Shown: in pieces, positions 43,915 to 55,441 of the stretch | How positions within the stretch are numbered: the stretch's first letter is position 1 | How the letters are laid out: every line of letters starts with the position of its first letter | Notes under the pieces: generated by a model | Seen by the model: only the letters and a program-made list of their open reading frames with translations | Database searches by the model: none | What the model was told of the DNA's origin: nothing | DNA from: Hygrocybe punicea | Taxonomy: Eukaryota > Basidiomycota > Agaricomycetes > Agaricales > Hygrophoraceae | NCBI GenBank assembly: GCA_963556145.1 | Contig: OY744461.1 | Coordinates: forward strand, 8,194,891 to 8,258,890 | DNA: 64,000 bases | Direction of reading: 5' to 3' | Made by a program: the position numbers and the translations under genes

Positions 43915-45943
43915 ATGTCAGGCAGCGCCAACAACCACTACCATTTCCCTTCCCCTCCGATCTCATTTCCTAGCTCTCATTCTCATCATAACTCGTTTCT
44001 TGAAGACTCTCCAGAATTACCTGCAACTTTACTCCCAGTGTCTTGCGACCTGGATCCGTTGTCGACCTATACTTCGCTCCCCACTCGCAGGATCACCCGA
44101 ACCACTACTCTACCCAACAGACCACCCTTGGAGTCATGGGATGTAGGGATTGCAGCACAATCGGTATGCATATATTCGCCTTCCGATAACACTACCCAAT
44201 ATTTTCTTGCCATAGCACATTCGCTATGCAGCGGATATACCACACGCACCGAATCTGCCACAATCACTTTCTGTAGAAATTCTTGACCACAACACCCTCC
44301 TTCGCAATGAAAGATATCGCACAATTTTTTATGAAAACATGCAAATGCACACTATGTTGGATTATTCACGGTATGTACCATACCAAATCATTTCTTGTGC
44401 TGATAAATCTACAGTGAAACTATCCGAACGCTCACTGTATCGATTCGGTCAAACTCTGAGTCTGGGTCTGTGGCAAGAGGAGATTTACCTTCCCACATCG
44501 ACACCCCTTTGCCATCAGAATTTGTCGACCGTGAAAAATATCCTAAGGTTCGGTTTTGGCGGAAACAAGATTGGATCGAATCAAAGGCTCTCTTGACAAC
44601 AGAAGCGAACAACAAGATTGGGCTACGAGGCAAGAGTCGTATGGCAGCAGGTCAAAATGTGTCATATGGGTTTGTTGAGGACCAGAGTGGACTGTCAGTG
44701 AGCGGTTTCAGGATATCTGAAATTACCTCGCAGATGCAAGAGATCTGGCGTGAGCTCTACGAAAGGAACATGGTGCCGACGTCATGGGGCAAGGCCGGGT
44801 CTACTGTCAAGAATTTTTTGCGCTCACAGATGTACAACTTCGCGCCAGAACTTCGTCTATGCGAGAATAACTGGAAACTGGAGCATCTCGCCACCGTGAC
44901 TTATCCAGGTTGGTATCGCAAGCATGTATTGAAGGAGTCGGGTGTTGTCAAGATCGAGGAAGACGTGGAGGCGAGCGATGTTGGGTCCACTGACACAGAT
45001 GACTACATGCAACTTCCTCAAAAGCGCTTATCACTCACAGCCCATCGCACGGCCTTATCAAAGAAGCCGAAGTTCAAAGTTCCACAGCCGCCACAAGAAC
45101 GAGGCGGTAATGATACTCCTACAGATTCTTCATCAGCCATTTCGACATCTACCGAATCTGTTTCAGACGCATCAGTTTCGCCGGTTCATAGTGAAGCACC
45201 CCCGTCTTTTCCACCTGTCTCACCTGATGTCTCAGGAGAGTCCGAATCAGAACAAGGCACTAAGGATTCCCTCATCACTCCGATCATTACACCAAATGGT
45301 GAGTCTGATTGACGTCTTGTTTTCTCGTTCTCAATGACATGTTTCTAGACACTTCCAAGGCCTTTTTGAAAGCATCCGCTACCCCTTTATTGATTTTGGA
45401 TCCATTGTGAGTCACTCATAACAGTCGCTATTGCACCTGATGGTACTATATATGTCAGTGCATCGCATTCGGCTGTCGTCGCAACACCAGTCAGAGACAT
45501 TTCGCACGACAAGATCACTCGTACACCTTCCAACGCGTCTTCTTTGAACACCACCACGACAGGAGAATCTCAGCTACTGAAAGGTAAAGGTAAAGAAAAT
45601 GCTGGGGGTAGTGAAAGGCCCGGTGATGAAACCTACGAAGGCCATGACTGCAAGGTAGGTTTGCTCCTGCCAGGTTACTTACTCGTGTTCTGACACACTC
45701 TTGTAACAGGAACCTGTTTGCGATGGATTACTGTGCAAAACAGCGGATTTCGAAGGCCAAGTTTGAGGATATCTGGACACAGCTTGATGACATGAAGAAG
45801 AATGTGAGTCTATGATTGCACGACATTTTCTATCTGACATTATATGCTAGGAATATGAGCAGAAGAGCCGGAAAGTCAAACAAGATGTCAAGGAAGCGAA
45901 GGCAGCGGCGGCGGCGGCAGCTGCAAGAGCCACCGGATCATAA
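43915..45943 (+). CDS. Spliced cargo gene of the outer element with polyalanine tail
   Basis: Exons: 43915-44163, 44216-44370, 44415-45298, 45349-45406, one from about 45460 to 45654, then about 45711-45803 and about 45851-45943, all with GT..AG borders. The N-terminus is Ser/Pro-rich. The core (VRFWRKQDWIESKALL, RMAAGQNVSYGFVEDQSG, SGFRISEITSQMQEIW, PELRLCENNWKLEHLATVTYPGWY) matches a hypothetical-protein family that accompanies agaricomycete DNA transposons. A Ser/Thr/Pro-rich linker, an NLFAMDYCAK helix and an Ala-rich end (EAKAAAAAAAARATGS) follow. No enzymatic motif is seen. The gene ends about 290 bp before the right TIR, as expected for a transposon gene. Confidence 0.68.
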
Positions 45944-46233
45944 TTCGGCACACCGAACAGCAGGGAAGGGAGGGGGCAAGCCAGCAAATGGATTGGGGAG
46001 GGGGGAGCGGGCAAGCAAACAGAACGACAAGCAAACGGAACGGGCAAACGGAACCGGTAAATGGAACAAAATGGGGAACAGCAATGGACCGATACAATTG
46101 TTTTGAAATGATACAAATGTTTTGTACACAAAGTAGTACTCGTTTTGAAATTATCTTGCACGAAAAAAATCGAGCCAGGGTGCATTTTAAGTTTAAAATG
46201 TTCCGGGAATATACAGAATTATTTTAGACTACG

Positions 46234-46267
46234 TAAATCTTTTTTAAAATTGCGACTTTTCACTGGG
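46234..46267 (-). repeat. Outer element right TIR
   Basis: 34-bp mirror of 9781-9814. The 9-mer GACTGAGTC at its outer edge repeats that at 9773-9781. Confidence 0.88.
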
Positions 46268-46313
46268 ACTGAGTCTGAGATAGATCTCTAATCTTAAACT
46301 TAGGTATGCTTGG

Positions 46314-46454
46314 CAATCACGTTGTTTTATGATGCTCTACAGCATGGGTCTTAATGGAAAGCTTGCTGCATGGGCTTCCAAAAAGTACAGGAGTCATCGA
46401 GTTCTCACAGAAAGTATACTTCGAGAAATTGAGATTGCAAAACTAGCTATCTGA
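46314..46454 (+). pseudogene. Terminal exon of the DDE transposase split by the outer element
   Basis: The acceptor TTAG at 46310-46313 is followed by sequence continuing the exon that ended at 9760: SMGLNGKLAAWASKKYRSHR, then VLTESILREIEIAKLAI and TGA at 46452-46454. These are the family's conserved C-terminal residues. Phase is consistent across the junction (AGATG + G). Confidence 0.85.
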
Positions 46455-46808
46455 TAGATTTCCGCTCTATAACCTTAGTTATTCTAATTTAGGACTTAGA
46501 TTAGTATGTGTCACATTTGTGTCACTTCACGTGACGTTTGTCGTATATGAATGAGGCCAATCTTACAAGCTAGTGAGCTAGCCACAAACAGTGATACAGT
46601 AATATGATCTCAGTTATTGTGTGTCTATGTAGTAGTCAACAGGTCTATTTCGACCTCAACGCAGGTTTTGCTACCCGGGCCTGGAACACGGTGACGCATT
46701 CACGGGCAGTGTAAATCAACAGTCATAGTTCACGTGACTGCGCAGTGTATCCGAGTCCGTTGTTGTCGATCCTGATTCCTTTCTTTCTCCTTCTTTCTTG
46801 TTGTAATC
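46455..46808. other. Intergenic, promoter side of the AMSH-like gene
   Basis: AT-rich with no gene. Contains a CACGTGAC-type word at 46528 and 46732. A 50-bp segment (46647-46694) is shared with 29216-29264. The AMSH start codon follows a pyrimidine-rich tract (TTTCTTTCTCCTTCTTTCTT). Confidence 0.5.
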
Positions 46809-49800
46809 ATGATCCCATCGGCCACGTACACACCCAACAGCGTACAGCGCACCCCACGGCAATATCGTCGCCCAGCTTCCATCGCCGAGCTTGCTCATCG
46901 CGCACAGGACGGCCTCTACGATGAGACACGAGACCTGAAACACTACTTGCGCAATGCCGAGAAATATCGCCGTACCGCAAAAGAATTGCTCAAGGCGGGC
47001 GACACGGAAGCCGCCTTTGTAGAGTTTGCAAAGGCTGCGACGCTAGTGCTGGAGAAACTGCCGACACATAGGGATTATCACAGTCTGCTCACCAACGAGC
47101 AGCGCCATAATCTTGGTTTGGTTCGTATCAGATATTCTGTTTCGTCGCAAGTATGTGACAGCATACGGCAGTCAAGCATTGGGTCTTGATTTCGGGAACG
47201 ATCATGTTCAGCTACTGTTGCTGTGCTGGCCTTCTCGGTCATTCTCTTGTACTCTGCCATAGCTGAAGTCAAGAGGTTATTGTCAGGGGTTTCTTGGATT
47301 GTTCTGTGCTTCTTGTCCTATTTCTGTTTCTTAAAGCTTTCATCGTTACTAGTGTGATCTTTGCTAACACATCCATTTCATTTACCACAGAACGGTCAAG
47401 ACATGCTCGACAGTCTCAGCGACCTAAAGCCGTCTCTTGTCGAGCGCTATGAACGCTGGCTAGCCGAACATCCAAATGCCCTGGCAGAAACGCAAACGCA
47501 ACCGCCGTCCGTACCAAGATCAAAAGCTCGCTCCTCCAGCATGCAACACGACGAAGATTTAAGACAGCGAAATAACCCAGACCCACGGCAGCGCCAAAAT
47601 GGCCACTCCACCCGTTCGTCTCAGGACGACGCACGTCGAGCCCAGGCCCAGGCCCAGGCGCGGCAGCGGGTGCAAGAGGAAACTCTGAGAAAACAAGAGC
47701 AAGAACGGAGGGTTGCGGAGGAATTGGATTTGCTGAGGGAGCAACGCATGCAGTCTGAGCGGTACGTTGAAGATCAGGGGAGGCCTGTTCCTGGCGGAAG
47801 CACCGCTGGGACTCAAGCAGAGATTTGGAGAAGGGAAGAAGCTGCAAGACACCGTAATTTGGATCTGACATTCAGCAGGCGGCAAGACCCTGTTCCAAAT
47901 CAGAACGAATACACTCAAAGGTCCAGGCCAGATGAACCGAAATCAAACATTTACGCCTCTACCACGCAACTGCCACATAGACGCCAGGAAGAGGCTCACC
48001 TACTCCAGCAGGAACGGCAGGAGCAGCAGCATCAACAATACCAACATCAACAAGAGGAGATGAGGCGCCGTGAGGAGGAGATTACACGTCGGAGGATCGA
48101 GGAGAGGCGGAAGGCGGAGCAGGATGGTATCTCGAAGCGACAACAGGAGGCGGAAGCAGCTGCGCGTGCAGAGAGGCACATTGCTAGCAACCCACTCTCA
48201 GCTTCTTCAACTGCCTCTTCGCAATATCAGGCGCAAATGCCTGTTCCCACCACCGTCTCAACGGTCCGCGCTCCCAAAGCTGTATCCTCCCGTCCTGTCT
48301 CATTCCTCGATACGTACCCCGACGCTCTGCCGATGCCACTGGAAAGCCCCACACGGTACGAAGGGGACTCGACCGATTCGGAGGCGGTGGGCGATGGTTT
48401 GAATTCTGTTTGGCGCCAGGTGCGAGGCGTGAAGCATAATAACGGGACACCGTCGAGGGCTCCACCCAGAAGGTACGTAGTACGACGCAATTTTTTCTTC
48501 TTCACGCTGATGGTAACTTTCGTAGCCCGCTATACCCACCACCCATTACAACTACTTCCCCACCTCCTTCAGACCACACCATTCGTTACCCGGAAATCAT
48601 GTCGCTGCATCAGAAATCACAAGGCTATGTTCCATCACTGCACTCAATGTTCAACCCAACAATGAAGCCACCAAGTGTTCCATCATCATTGCTGTTTGAG
48701 GCGGATCCGCAGTCCAAACCGTCCCAGTCCTCTCAATCATATCCAACGAACTATAACCCTCAGACTCTATACCCATCGAACTTGCTCCCTCAACCCTCAG
48801 CGCCTGTACCTCAGAGCCAGTCTCAATATCCATACGGAAGCAGCACGCACGCACAACAGCACCAGCAGCAAAATTCATACCCGCAACAACATCAAGTGCA
48901 ATACCCTGCATATCCGGGTCCGTCACGCACGGCTCCTACCGTTCCTGCACCCTCAACGGCCCCTCCGCCTGAAAACACGGCTCCGCCACTTCAGCGTTCT
49001 GACTCCTCTCGTATCATCCGGTCATCATCTATCGCGCGTCCCGCCGATCCAGTGACACGTGAGCTCAAAACTGTTAACCTCCCACGGGAATGTTTGCCTC
49101 GATTCTTGAGCATCGCAGCGCTCAATACGTCCCGCAACAGGGAAACGTGTGGGCTGCTGCTCGGGAAGGATAAGGAGAAGAAGTTCGTGGTGACCACGCT
49201 GTTGATCCCAAAGCAGCACTCAACCAGCGATACTTGCACGATGGACGAGGAGGAGTTGGTGTTGCAGTTTACGGAGGAGAGGAGTTTGATTACACTTGGT
49301 TGGGTGAGTGGTTTGTATGGCCTGTATTATATCCTGACCAGTCATATTTCCGTCTCTTTTTTGCAGATACATACCCACCCCTCACAATCATGTCCGTCTC
49401 TTTGCTACCTCATCGATGCCGTGTTGCTGATACCGTTTCAGGTTTTATGTCTTCCGTCGATCTACATACACATTCTGGCTTTCAACGAATGCTCCCTGAG
49501 TCGTTTGCAGTAGTCTGTGCGCCCAAGTCCAATCCCAAGTGTGTGCCATGCTTTCCTCCATTCCGTCTTTCTGTTGCTCACGGTTTTACAACAGCTTCGG
49601 GATATTTCGTCTTACGGACCCTCCTGGTTTACAAACCATACTCGGCTGTAGCGCCAAGGAAGCGTTCCATCCTCATCCGGATGTGCCTATTTACACGGTG
49701 ATTCTTTTTTTTTGCTTATCGTCTTGACGAAACGAGGCTGACATACTGTGGCTATGTACAGGATGCAGATAAGGGACATGTGCAGATGAAGGACATATCA

Positions 49801-49824
49801 TTGGAGATTGTCGACCTGCGTTGA
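46809..49824 (+). CDS. sst2: AMSH/Sst2-type JAMM deubiquitinase
   Basis: Seven exons: 46809-47120, 47391-48472, 48526-49303, 49367-49391, 49442-49538, 49595-49697 and 49762-49824. They sum to 2460 bp (819 aa) in frame. Residues about 25-100 (LKHYLRNAEKYRRTAKELLKAG, EFAKAATLVLEKLPTHRDY) form the MIT-like USP8-dimerisation domain. The middle is a long Gln/Glu/Arg coiled coil and a Pro/Ser/Gln-rich linker. The C-terminal MPN+ domain has ETCGLLLGK, then the zinc-binding JAMM motif IHTHPSQS..FMSSVDLHTH, then FRLTDPPGL typical of AMSH. Family role: zinc protease that removes Lys63-linked ubiquitin chains from cargo on endosomes with ESCRT-0. A host gene; a 270-bp first intron is its longest. Confidence 0.93.
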
Positions 49825-50138
49825 ATACGCATCTGGAACATGAACGTTGAACGTTGAACCATAATAATCAATCGTAGGCTGCTTTCTAGGTCATCATAAT
49901 ATCGCACACTCGCGCATATCATTTGACTCCGTATTCAATGTCATCCATGTAATATATTATGCATTGAGCTTGGGTAACTTGGGGGATCCAACAAGTGAAA
50001 ATCCAAAGCAGACTGAAATTCATGTATTTGCTATTGATGGAATTGTGGCAAGGGCATTGAGTGCATTGCTTTGAAATAGCAGATGAGGCATAAGTCCTCC
50101 TGAACTGTTGGTGGTAATGAAAGCCGATACAATGGCAG
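49825..50138. other. Downstream intergenic region, no gene seen
   Basis: AT-rich 3' flank of the AMSH-like gene. Only short antisense ORFs without features. Confidence 0.5.
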
Positions 50139-50230
50139 TAGTGTTGCCACGGCTCGGTCCGGCTCGGCTTGGCTACGGCTAACAACGGACCGGACCGTTG
50201 TGGCAACGGCTAAACCGTAGCTGTCAATAA
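50139..50230 (+). mobile_element. Left end of a second TAGTGTTGCC-type hAT element
   Basis: Starts TAGTGTTGCCACGGCTCGG, the same TIR word as the element at 35713, followed by CGG/CCG-rich subterminal sequence with a near-palindrome (ACAACGGACCGGACCGTTGT at about 50183). I found no matching right end, so it may be truncated. Confidence 0.4.
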
Positions 50231-50309
50231 ATAGCAGACTGCCTAACGACCACTGTCAAGGTCGAATCTCACCACCAACTTGAATCTCACCACACACCAG
50301 CTCGCGACA

Positions 50310-50632
50310 ATGCCAGCCGACCCCAAACAAAGGCCACAGCACCCCAATGGTGACCAGCAGAGGGGAGCAGCAACAGAAGCAGTGGACCCACTCCCATTAT
50401 GTCTTTTCTTGAATCTTTTTTTTACTACCAACTTATTTCAGATTACAGCACAAATGATCTTGAGGCAACAGCAGCCTGGACAGCAGCAGCAACAACCAAT
50501 GACCATGGTTACAGCAACAGAACAGCAGCAGTGGCAACAATGGCAACAGCAGTGCCAGCAGCGACAACCAGCCACACATGCCAGTCCCAGACATAGTGGA
50601 GGGTTCATGTACCCATCTCTGCTGCATTGGTA
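50310..50632 (+). other. Gln-rich ORF region
   Basis: From about 50310 (MPADPKQRPQHPNG) the frame is open to 50632, with a Gln-rich stretch (about 50466-50590: QQQPGQQQQQP, QQWQQWQQQCQQ) from CAG/CAA repeats. A GTAAGT at 50630 could be a donor. No domain recognised. It may be part of the hAT-type element that starts at 50139, like the CAG array of the 35713 element. Confidence 0.3.
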
Positions 50633-51107
50633 AGTTATTTTTTCTTTACTTTTACTAACAAAGATCTGTCTAGCTAGGCACAATGGCCACAACCCAACAC
50701 CCTGCAACTGGGACCTTGAACTCGGGCTCGCAAGTCCAAGCACCACCACCACCACCACCAACCATCAGCTTCTTTGCTGCTATAGCTGCTGCGTTCACCC
50801 TATGGTGCTGATTGGTCACAACCACAGTCATGGCCACCATCACAACAGCAGCAGTGACGTTGGATAAAGAAAGAGTTGTCACCTGTGTATTGTATGTGTT
50901 GTTTGTGTTGTCCATCCATGAGGCCAGTGCCCTATTGGATCTGGATTATCTGGTCACGTGTATATTGTAGGTGTTGTTTTGTTACTTGGGAGGAGTAGTG
51001 GCGGTGGGGATGGAGCGGGAGCGGGAGCAGTGAACAACAGTGTTGGAATGGCATTGTTTCCTCTGGTGAGTTGTAGGGCATACCATGGGTCTCAGGTGGG
51101 TTGGGCA

Positions 51108-51236
51108 ACCCCACACCGCACCGGCACCTGTCAACACCGCACCCACACCTGTCAACACCGCACCCATACCTGTCAACACCGCACCCATACCTGTCAACAC
51201 CGCACCCACACCTGTCAACACTGCAAGGGCCAGACA
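51108..51236 (+). repeat. 21-bp minisatellite encoding TAPxPVN repeats
   Basis: Five units of CACCGCACCCRYACCTGTCAA type, 21 bp each, giving TAPTPVN/TAPIPVN in one frame. It lies in an ORF (51085-51483) of otherwise unclear nature. On minus it reads as VLTGVGA repeats. Confidence 0.8.
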
Positions 51237-51327
51237 CGCATCAATTGACACATTTGTCACCCTTGTGAGGTATTCCAGATGTGGAAATGGGAGCATGGGT
51301 GTAGCCCATGCTCCTGTTGGTGCCGCA

Positions 51328-51551
51328 ACCTCGCAAATGCCGTCTACATGTCAGTTGACACGTCAGTACACATTTGCGAGGTTGCCGTGCATGCATGAAC
51401 ATGTCACAAACAATGGCGACGTGTCAACTGATGTGTGCCATGTTTGTGCCATGTTTGAGCTTGGTTGTTGTGCATGCACATGAGATGTGGGGTGGAGGCG
51501 AGAGATGGTGGTAGATACCTCGCGAACGTGCACAGTGCACATTCGTGAGGT
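51328..51551. repeat. Two hairpins sharing CCTCGCRAAYG
   Basis: GCAACCTCGCAAATG near 51328 pairs perfectly with CATTTGCGAGGTTGC near 51372. ATACCTCGCGAACGTGCA near 51516 pairs with TGCACATTCGTGAGGTAT near 51534, with two mismatches, both CpG-to-TpG/CpA type. Confidence 0.6.
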
Positions 51552-51881
51552 ATCTGTGGTCAGACAGCTTGAAAAAGAACAGGTAAAAAACATATACCTA
51601 GGCTGGGGGGTGGATGCACCACCCTCCTGGTCATTTTCCATCATTTCCATTGCTGTCAGCAAGCCATGTGATGGTGTGAGCAGCCCTTGGCACATACCCA
51701 CTGGGCACCTGGACACCGTGGGGGCAGGTGCGCGGTAGAACGTGGGTGGTTGGAGTTGACCGCCGTCACTGTACCTTTGTAACCTGTGACCATGACACCG
51801 TGGTTTTGGCCATACCCGTGGTATGCCCTAATGAGTTGTTTTCTATTCCCCTCTCCACCTTTGTTCCTTTGTTGATTTTTT

Positions 51882-52280
51882 TTGCATGTCGCCTTCATGG
51901 ATAGACTCACCCAACTAGTCCGAAGGGTGAAATGGCGCACTAATGTGAACGAGCTCAGATATACCATTGACCAGGCAGTGGGGATTGAGGTGGAGGTGCA
52001 GGCATGGCTCAATGGCCTGCTGGAGGAGTGGAGGCTCAGCATGAATGTGCATGCAGTGGAGGATGCCAGTGAAGATGTGATGTCACCTTGGATGATGACA
52101 CTGACACTGACACCCACAACTGCTATCATGATGACAATGACCATGACGACGATGATACTCATGGTGCAGCGCTGTGAGCTGTCTATTGCTGCCCACCAGC
52201 TCATTTTGAAACTCTATGTGCCATTCTTGTGTGTTGGTGGTGCACCTGTGCCTCATCAGGCTGCCCACGCATCCTGGTGA
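51882..52280 (+). pseudogene. Possible fragment of a fungal transcription-factor domain
   Basis: A 132-codon ORF. Segments TQLVRRVKW, TIDQAVGIEVEVQAWLNGLLEEWRLSM and, after a repeat-derived Thr/Met stretch (MMTMTMTTMILM), VQRCELSIAAHQLILKLYVPFL recall the central region of agaricomycete Zn2Cys6 regulators. No DNA-binding domain is present. Probably a captured or decayed fragment; weak call. Confidence 0.3.
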
Positions 52281-52568
52281 GATCCAGCGCTGATACACTG
52301 TGAGAGAGAGTGAGGGTCTCTAAGTGTGGTGTGCAAGGACTGATCCAAGGGAGGTCTCGAGCTCAGCAGAGATGGGGGAAAAGGGGGAATCCAATCCTTT
52401 TGTTTGTACTTGTTGTGCTACAATAAGTACATAACAAAAACTAACTAATAAAAATAGGTAAACTAGGTGATTCGGACCTCAGACACGCAGCATGCATATC
52501 AGTGAAACAACAGGTGAGTGCCCAGTCCATCGGCATCTGACTTGTACTGTTAAACAGCAACCACGACT

Positions 52569-53793
52569 ATGACTGGGCAGGTGACAACGACAGTGACATC
52601 AACATCAACAGGAAACAGCGACAACCCAGGATGGATGGGTGTTACATTTTACAACTCCACAACTCCGATTCCAACTCCATTATCCACCATGATGATTCTG
52701 CATTACCACACCTTCCTTTTTTCAATTCCTTTTGCCCTCTTTTGGACATTGTTGTTTATTCTTGTTCTTGTTTCCTTTATATAATTTCTTCTAGAACAAT
52801 CCAGACCAACCATGGACACATCTCCACATGACCTTGCTGTACCAGAATAGTCCCCTTGTCAATGGACATCACTCTCATTGTCCTTGCTGTACGACATACT
52901 GTCTTCCCAAACCGATATACAATGGCTATCCTCACCAAACAGTTCATAACTGTGATGATCATTGGTGCCATCTTGATCACCTTCCTGACTGGTTTCTACA
53001 TCATCATGATTTGCCTGTGGAAAAGGCAACCTTCCTTCATTGATGAAACTGACATCCACCTCAACAGTATACCAACACGTAATTGAGAATTTCCATTCCT
53101 GGATATATGGTTTCCACTTTCATATCCTGTGCCTACCATAATCCTCCCTGACTATCCAACAACATTCCTCACCTGCATGTATACTCTGAACAATCCTCAA
53201 TCACAAGACATGTCACTATTCCCTCCAACCCAACCATCGCTGAAGTACACACCTTCATACTTTGACCACAGACCATATGACTTCCCAATACAGTGAACCA
53301 ACTCCTATTGTGTATTGTTCACAAATCATCACTTCAATGCAGTACCCAACTACTTGTTCCAACAGCTTGTCATGTGTGCCATGACTTGAAACCTGGACCC
53401 ACATTCATTTATCCTTTTCCATCTGTAACCTTGATACCTTCCACACTCATTTACAACAATACCCTTTCTTGGATGAATACCAACATCAGGTGGACCTCAT
53501 TGTTCCACACACAGGACAAGACATCACCCCTTGATACATCATTGACACAGACATTGTCATCCAGCACAGCTTACACTGTTCGCATGTCTGATCTCAACTA
53601 TCCCACCATCCTAGTTGGTTTTCCCCCAGCACATTCCTTTGTTTTCTTTCATACCAACCTTGCCGCTATATCCACACTACCTCAAGACACTCCCTGCACA
53701 AATGCCACACTGGACCATGCCTCTCTCCAACCCGACCATGCGATGCACCTGCCAGACTACCTACTTGCCCATTACAGCAAGTGTAGACCCTGA
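52569..53793 (+). mobile_element. Element X copy B (diverged)
   Basis: Aligned with copy A (1-324 / 5146-5375, minus) over about 52649-53165. It includes a first hydrophobic ORF (52569-52784, YHTFLFSIPFALFWTLLFILVLVSF), the second membrane ORF (52922-53086), and an open frame after that (FPFLDIWF.LSYPVPTIILPD) present in both copies. Further on, 53293-53793 is open with Thr/Ser/Pro-rich sequence. No polymerase or transposase motif. The copy is poor in CpG compared with copy A. Borders are not determined. Confidence 0.6.
52922..53086 (+). CDS. Small one-pass membrane ORF of element X, copy B (54 aa)
   Basis: ATG at 52922, hydrophobic residues about 8-32 (FITVMIIGAILITFLTGFYI), basic KRQ after the membrane segment, and tail TDIHLNSIPTRN before TGA at 53084. 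Homologous to 79-249 with a two-codon length difference and the same stop. Product function unknown; topology would place the short N-terminus and the polar tail on opposite sides of a membrane. Confidence 0.4.
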   Translation: MAILTKQFITVMIIGAILITFLTGFYIIMICLWKRQPSFIDETDIHLNSIPTRN

Positions 53794-54123
53794 ATTGGCA
53801 ATTCTGCATATCACATGATCTGATGACAAATCATCCGAGTCATCTGGACCTCCTCTATCCCTTAATGACACCTGGGCCTCCAGTTGGATCGTGAGAACAT
53901 TGACATGAGGATGCCTCATGTCTGCCTCATGGTGAACACATGGTGTAGTTGGACTTGCTGTAGCTTCATGGTTGGATTTCCATTTACCTTCCCTCCAGAC
54001 CAGTCACTATATCTACTGTTCTTGTTGTTGGTTCAGACTTTTTCTTCTTTTCTCATCTTTACGTTTAGTCTGGTTCTTGGGGCAGACCCTCTTATCTTGG
54101 GTAACCTCCACAGCTCACAATGA

Positions 54124-54779
54124 CTTTAGACCATGAACCCCACACTTGTAGCAGTGTTGTCTTAGTTGTAAGCAACAATGAAACTGCTGTTCTCTCCTCT
54201 GGAAACTGCCTCCCAGTTAAGTTGATTGTTGCCGGAGCCCACTGCAGAAGCAATCCATAACAGCACAGCATTTGCGAGGTGAACACAAGGACCATATGAT
54301 GATGACAGCTGATGAGGCCAATGACAATGGACAGGGCAGGAGCAACTGAGGACAAGTCTACCCCTCTCCCTGCTGCCCAGGATATTTGGTAATGGCTAAT
54401 AATGGCTAGCTGTGGATAAGCCAAGTGAATGGCTCAGCTCAGCTAATTATTGGTCCAGCTCCAACAGTTAATGGTTTCAGACCACGCCATGGTAACACTA
54501 GTCCATAGTGCATCCTCGCTGAATGTGGTGATTGCTTTCCACTTCAAGGGCAAGAGAATATAAAAACTAGAGAAATGGGAAAAAGTGGTGTAAAAAGTAA
54601 AAATGAAAAGTAGAAGTGATTATAAAAAGAGGAAAGGTATGAAAAGTGCCTAAAAAGTGACATGTATATCTGCTGATGTCCTTGCCTTACCCTCTACCAC
54701 TGCCTTGAGAACATTGCCTCCAGTTCTGTATTGCACTTTTACAATGGAAATTTATGGCAGGCTCACTTGAACTCCCCCA
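54124..54779. other. Decayed transposon DNA without a gene
   Basis: CpG-poor sequence with multiple stops in all frames. A run of AAAAAGT/GAAAAGT words at 54555-54660 is the only visible structure. Confidence 0.4.
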
Positions 54780-55203
54780 GCATCACAATTCTGTTATCAT
54801 CGATTCTGCTCAATTCCGGTCTGTTCCACTGATTCTGCTCTGGATTCCGACTCCAGAATTGTCCCTATCAATGATGCAATGTTCCTAATGACCTGGAATT
54901 AGTATGTATCCATTTGTATACCATATATCTTTGTTTCCTGTTTCCTAGTACATAGGACTGTACTCCTGTCTCATCCACTCCTTCCCCTATCATATACAGC
55001 CTTTGCTTGTAGTATGTAGTTACTACAGCACAGGATTCCACCAGTAGTATAAAAGTTGTACTTTTACACTACAAAATATAGAGAAGAATACAGGTTATCA
55101 TCCTACACTTTAGTCCTCTCTTCAAGTCATCTGGACTCCTACAATCACTTCTCAGCTGATTGATTCCTCTACTGGGTCTACACCCACACTCACCATCACA
55201 ATG
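54780..55203 (+). repeat. Old solo LTR related to the 325-904 LTR
   Basis: From GATTCTGCTC through TAGTACATAG, TAGTTACTACAGCACAGGAT, TAGTATAAAAG and AATACAGGTTATC to CACCATCACA it follows the order of the 580-bp LTR. Most CpG sites are changed to TpG or CpA (e.g. CGATTCCGCCC versus CGATTCTGCTC). No primer site or second LTR is adjacent. Confidence 0.8.
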
Positions 55204-55441
55204 CACTTCCTCCAGCATAGCAAAAACTGTAGTTGAATAATCTGAATATCCTCATTCAGTAAGTATATGTTAAGGACTTACCTTGCTCTGTTTTGCTGCC
55301 ATGGGTTCTCTTCCAAAAATGCAACATGACAGAATACTAGGCTTGTCACCTGTTAACCTTGATGAGAGGCCAAGTTAGCTGATCATTGTGTATCCTGCAC
55401 ACCTGAATTCCAAGAAAACCATCTTTGTTTTCTACTTTTGC

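Larger units (their letters stand above)
9781..46267 (+). mobile_element. Outer giant DNA transposon (36.5 kb including nested insert)
   Basis: 34-bp perfect TIRs start CCCAGTGAAAAGTCGC (9781-9814) and mirror at 46234-46267. The 9-mer GACTGAGTC lies at both edges (9773-9781 and 46267-46275). Depending on where the TIR is drawn, the TSD is 7-9 bp. The element lies in the last intron of the DDE transposase pseudogene. Without the nested inner element (29.85 kb) it would be about 6.6 kb. It would then encode a Tnp2-like transposase, a 135-aa minus-strand gene and a spliced plus-strand gene with a polyalanine tail. Confidence 0.85.

Noticed and set aside
46809..46943. Antisense ORF over the AMSH start
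   Set aside because: Shadow of a strongly supported conserved exon.
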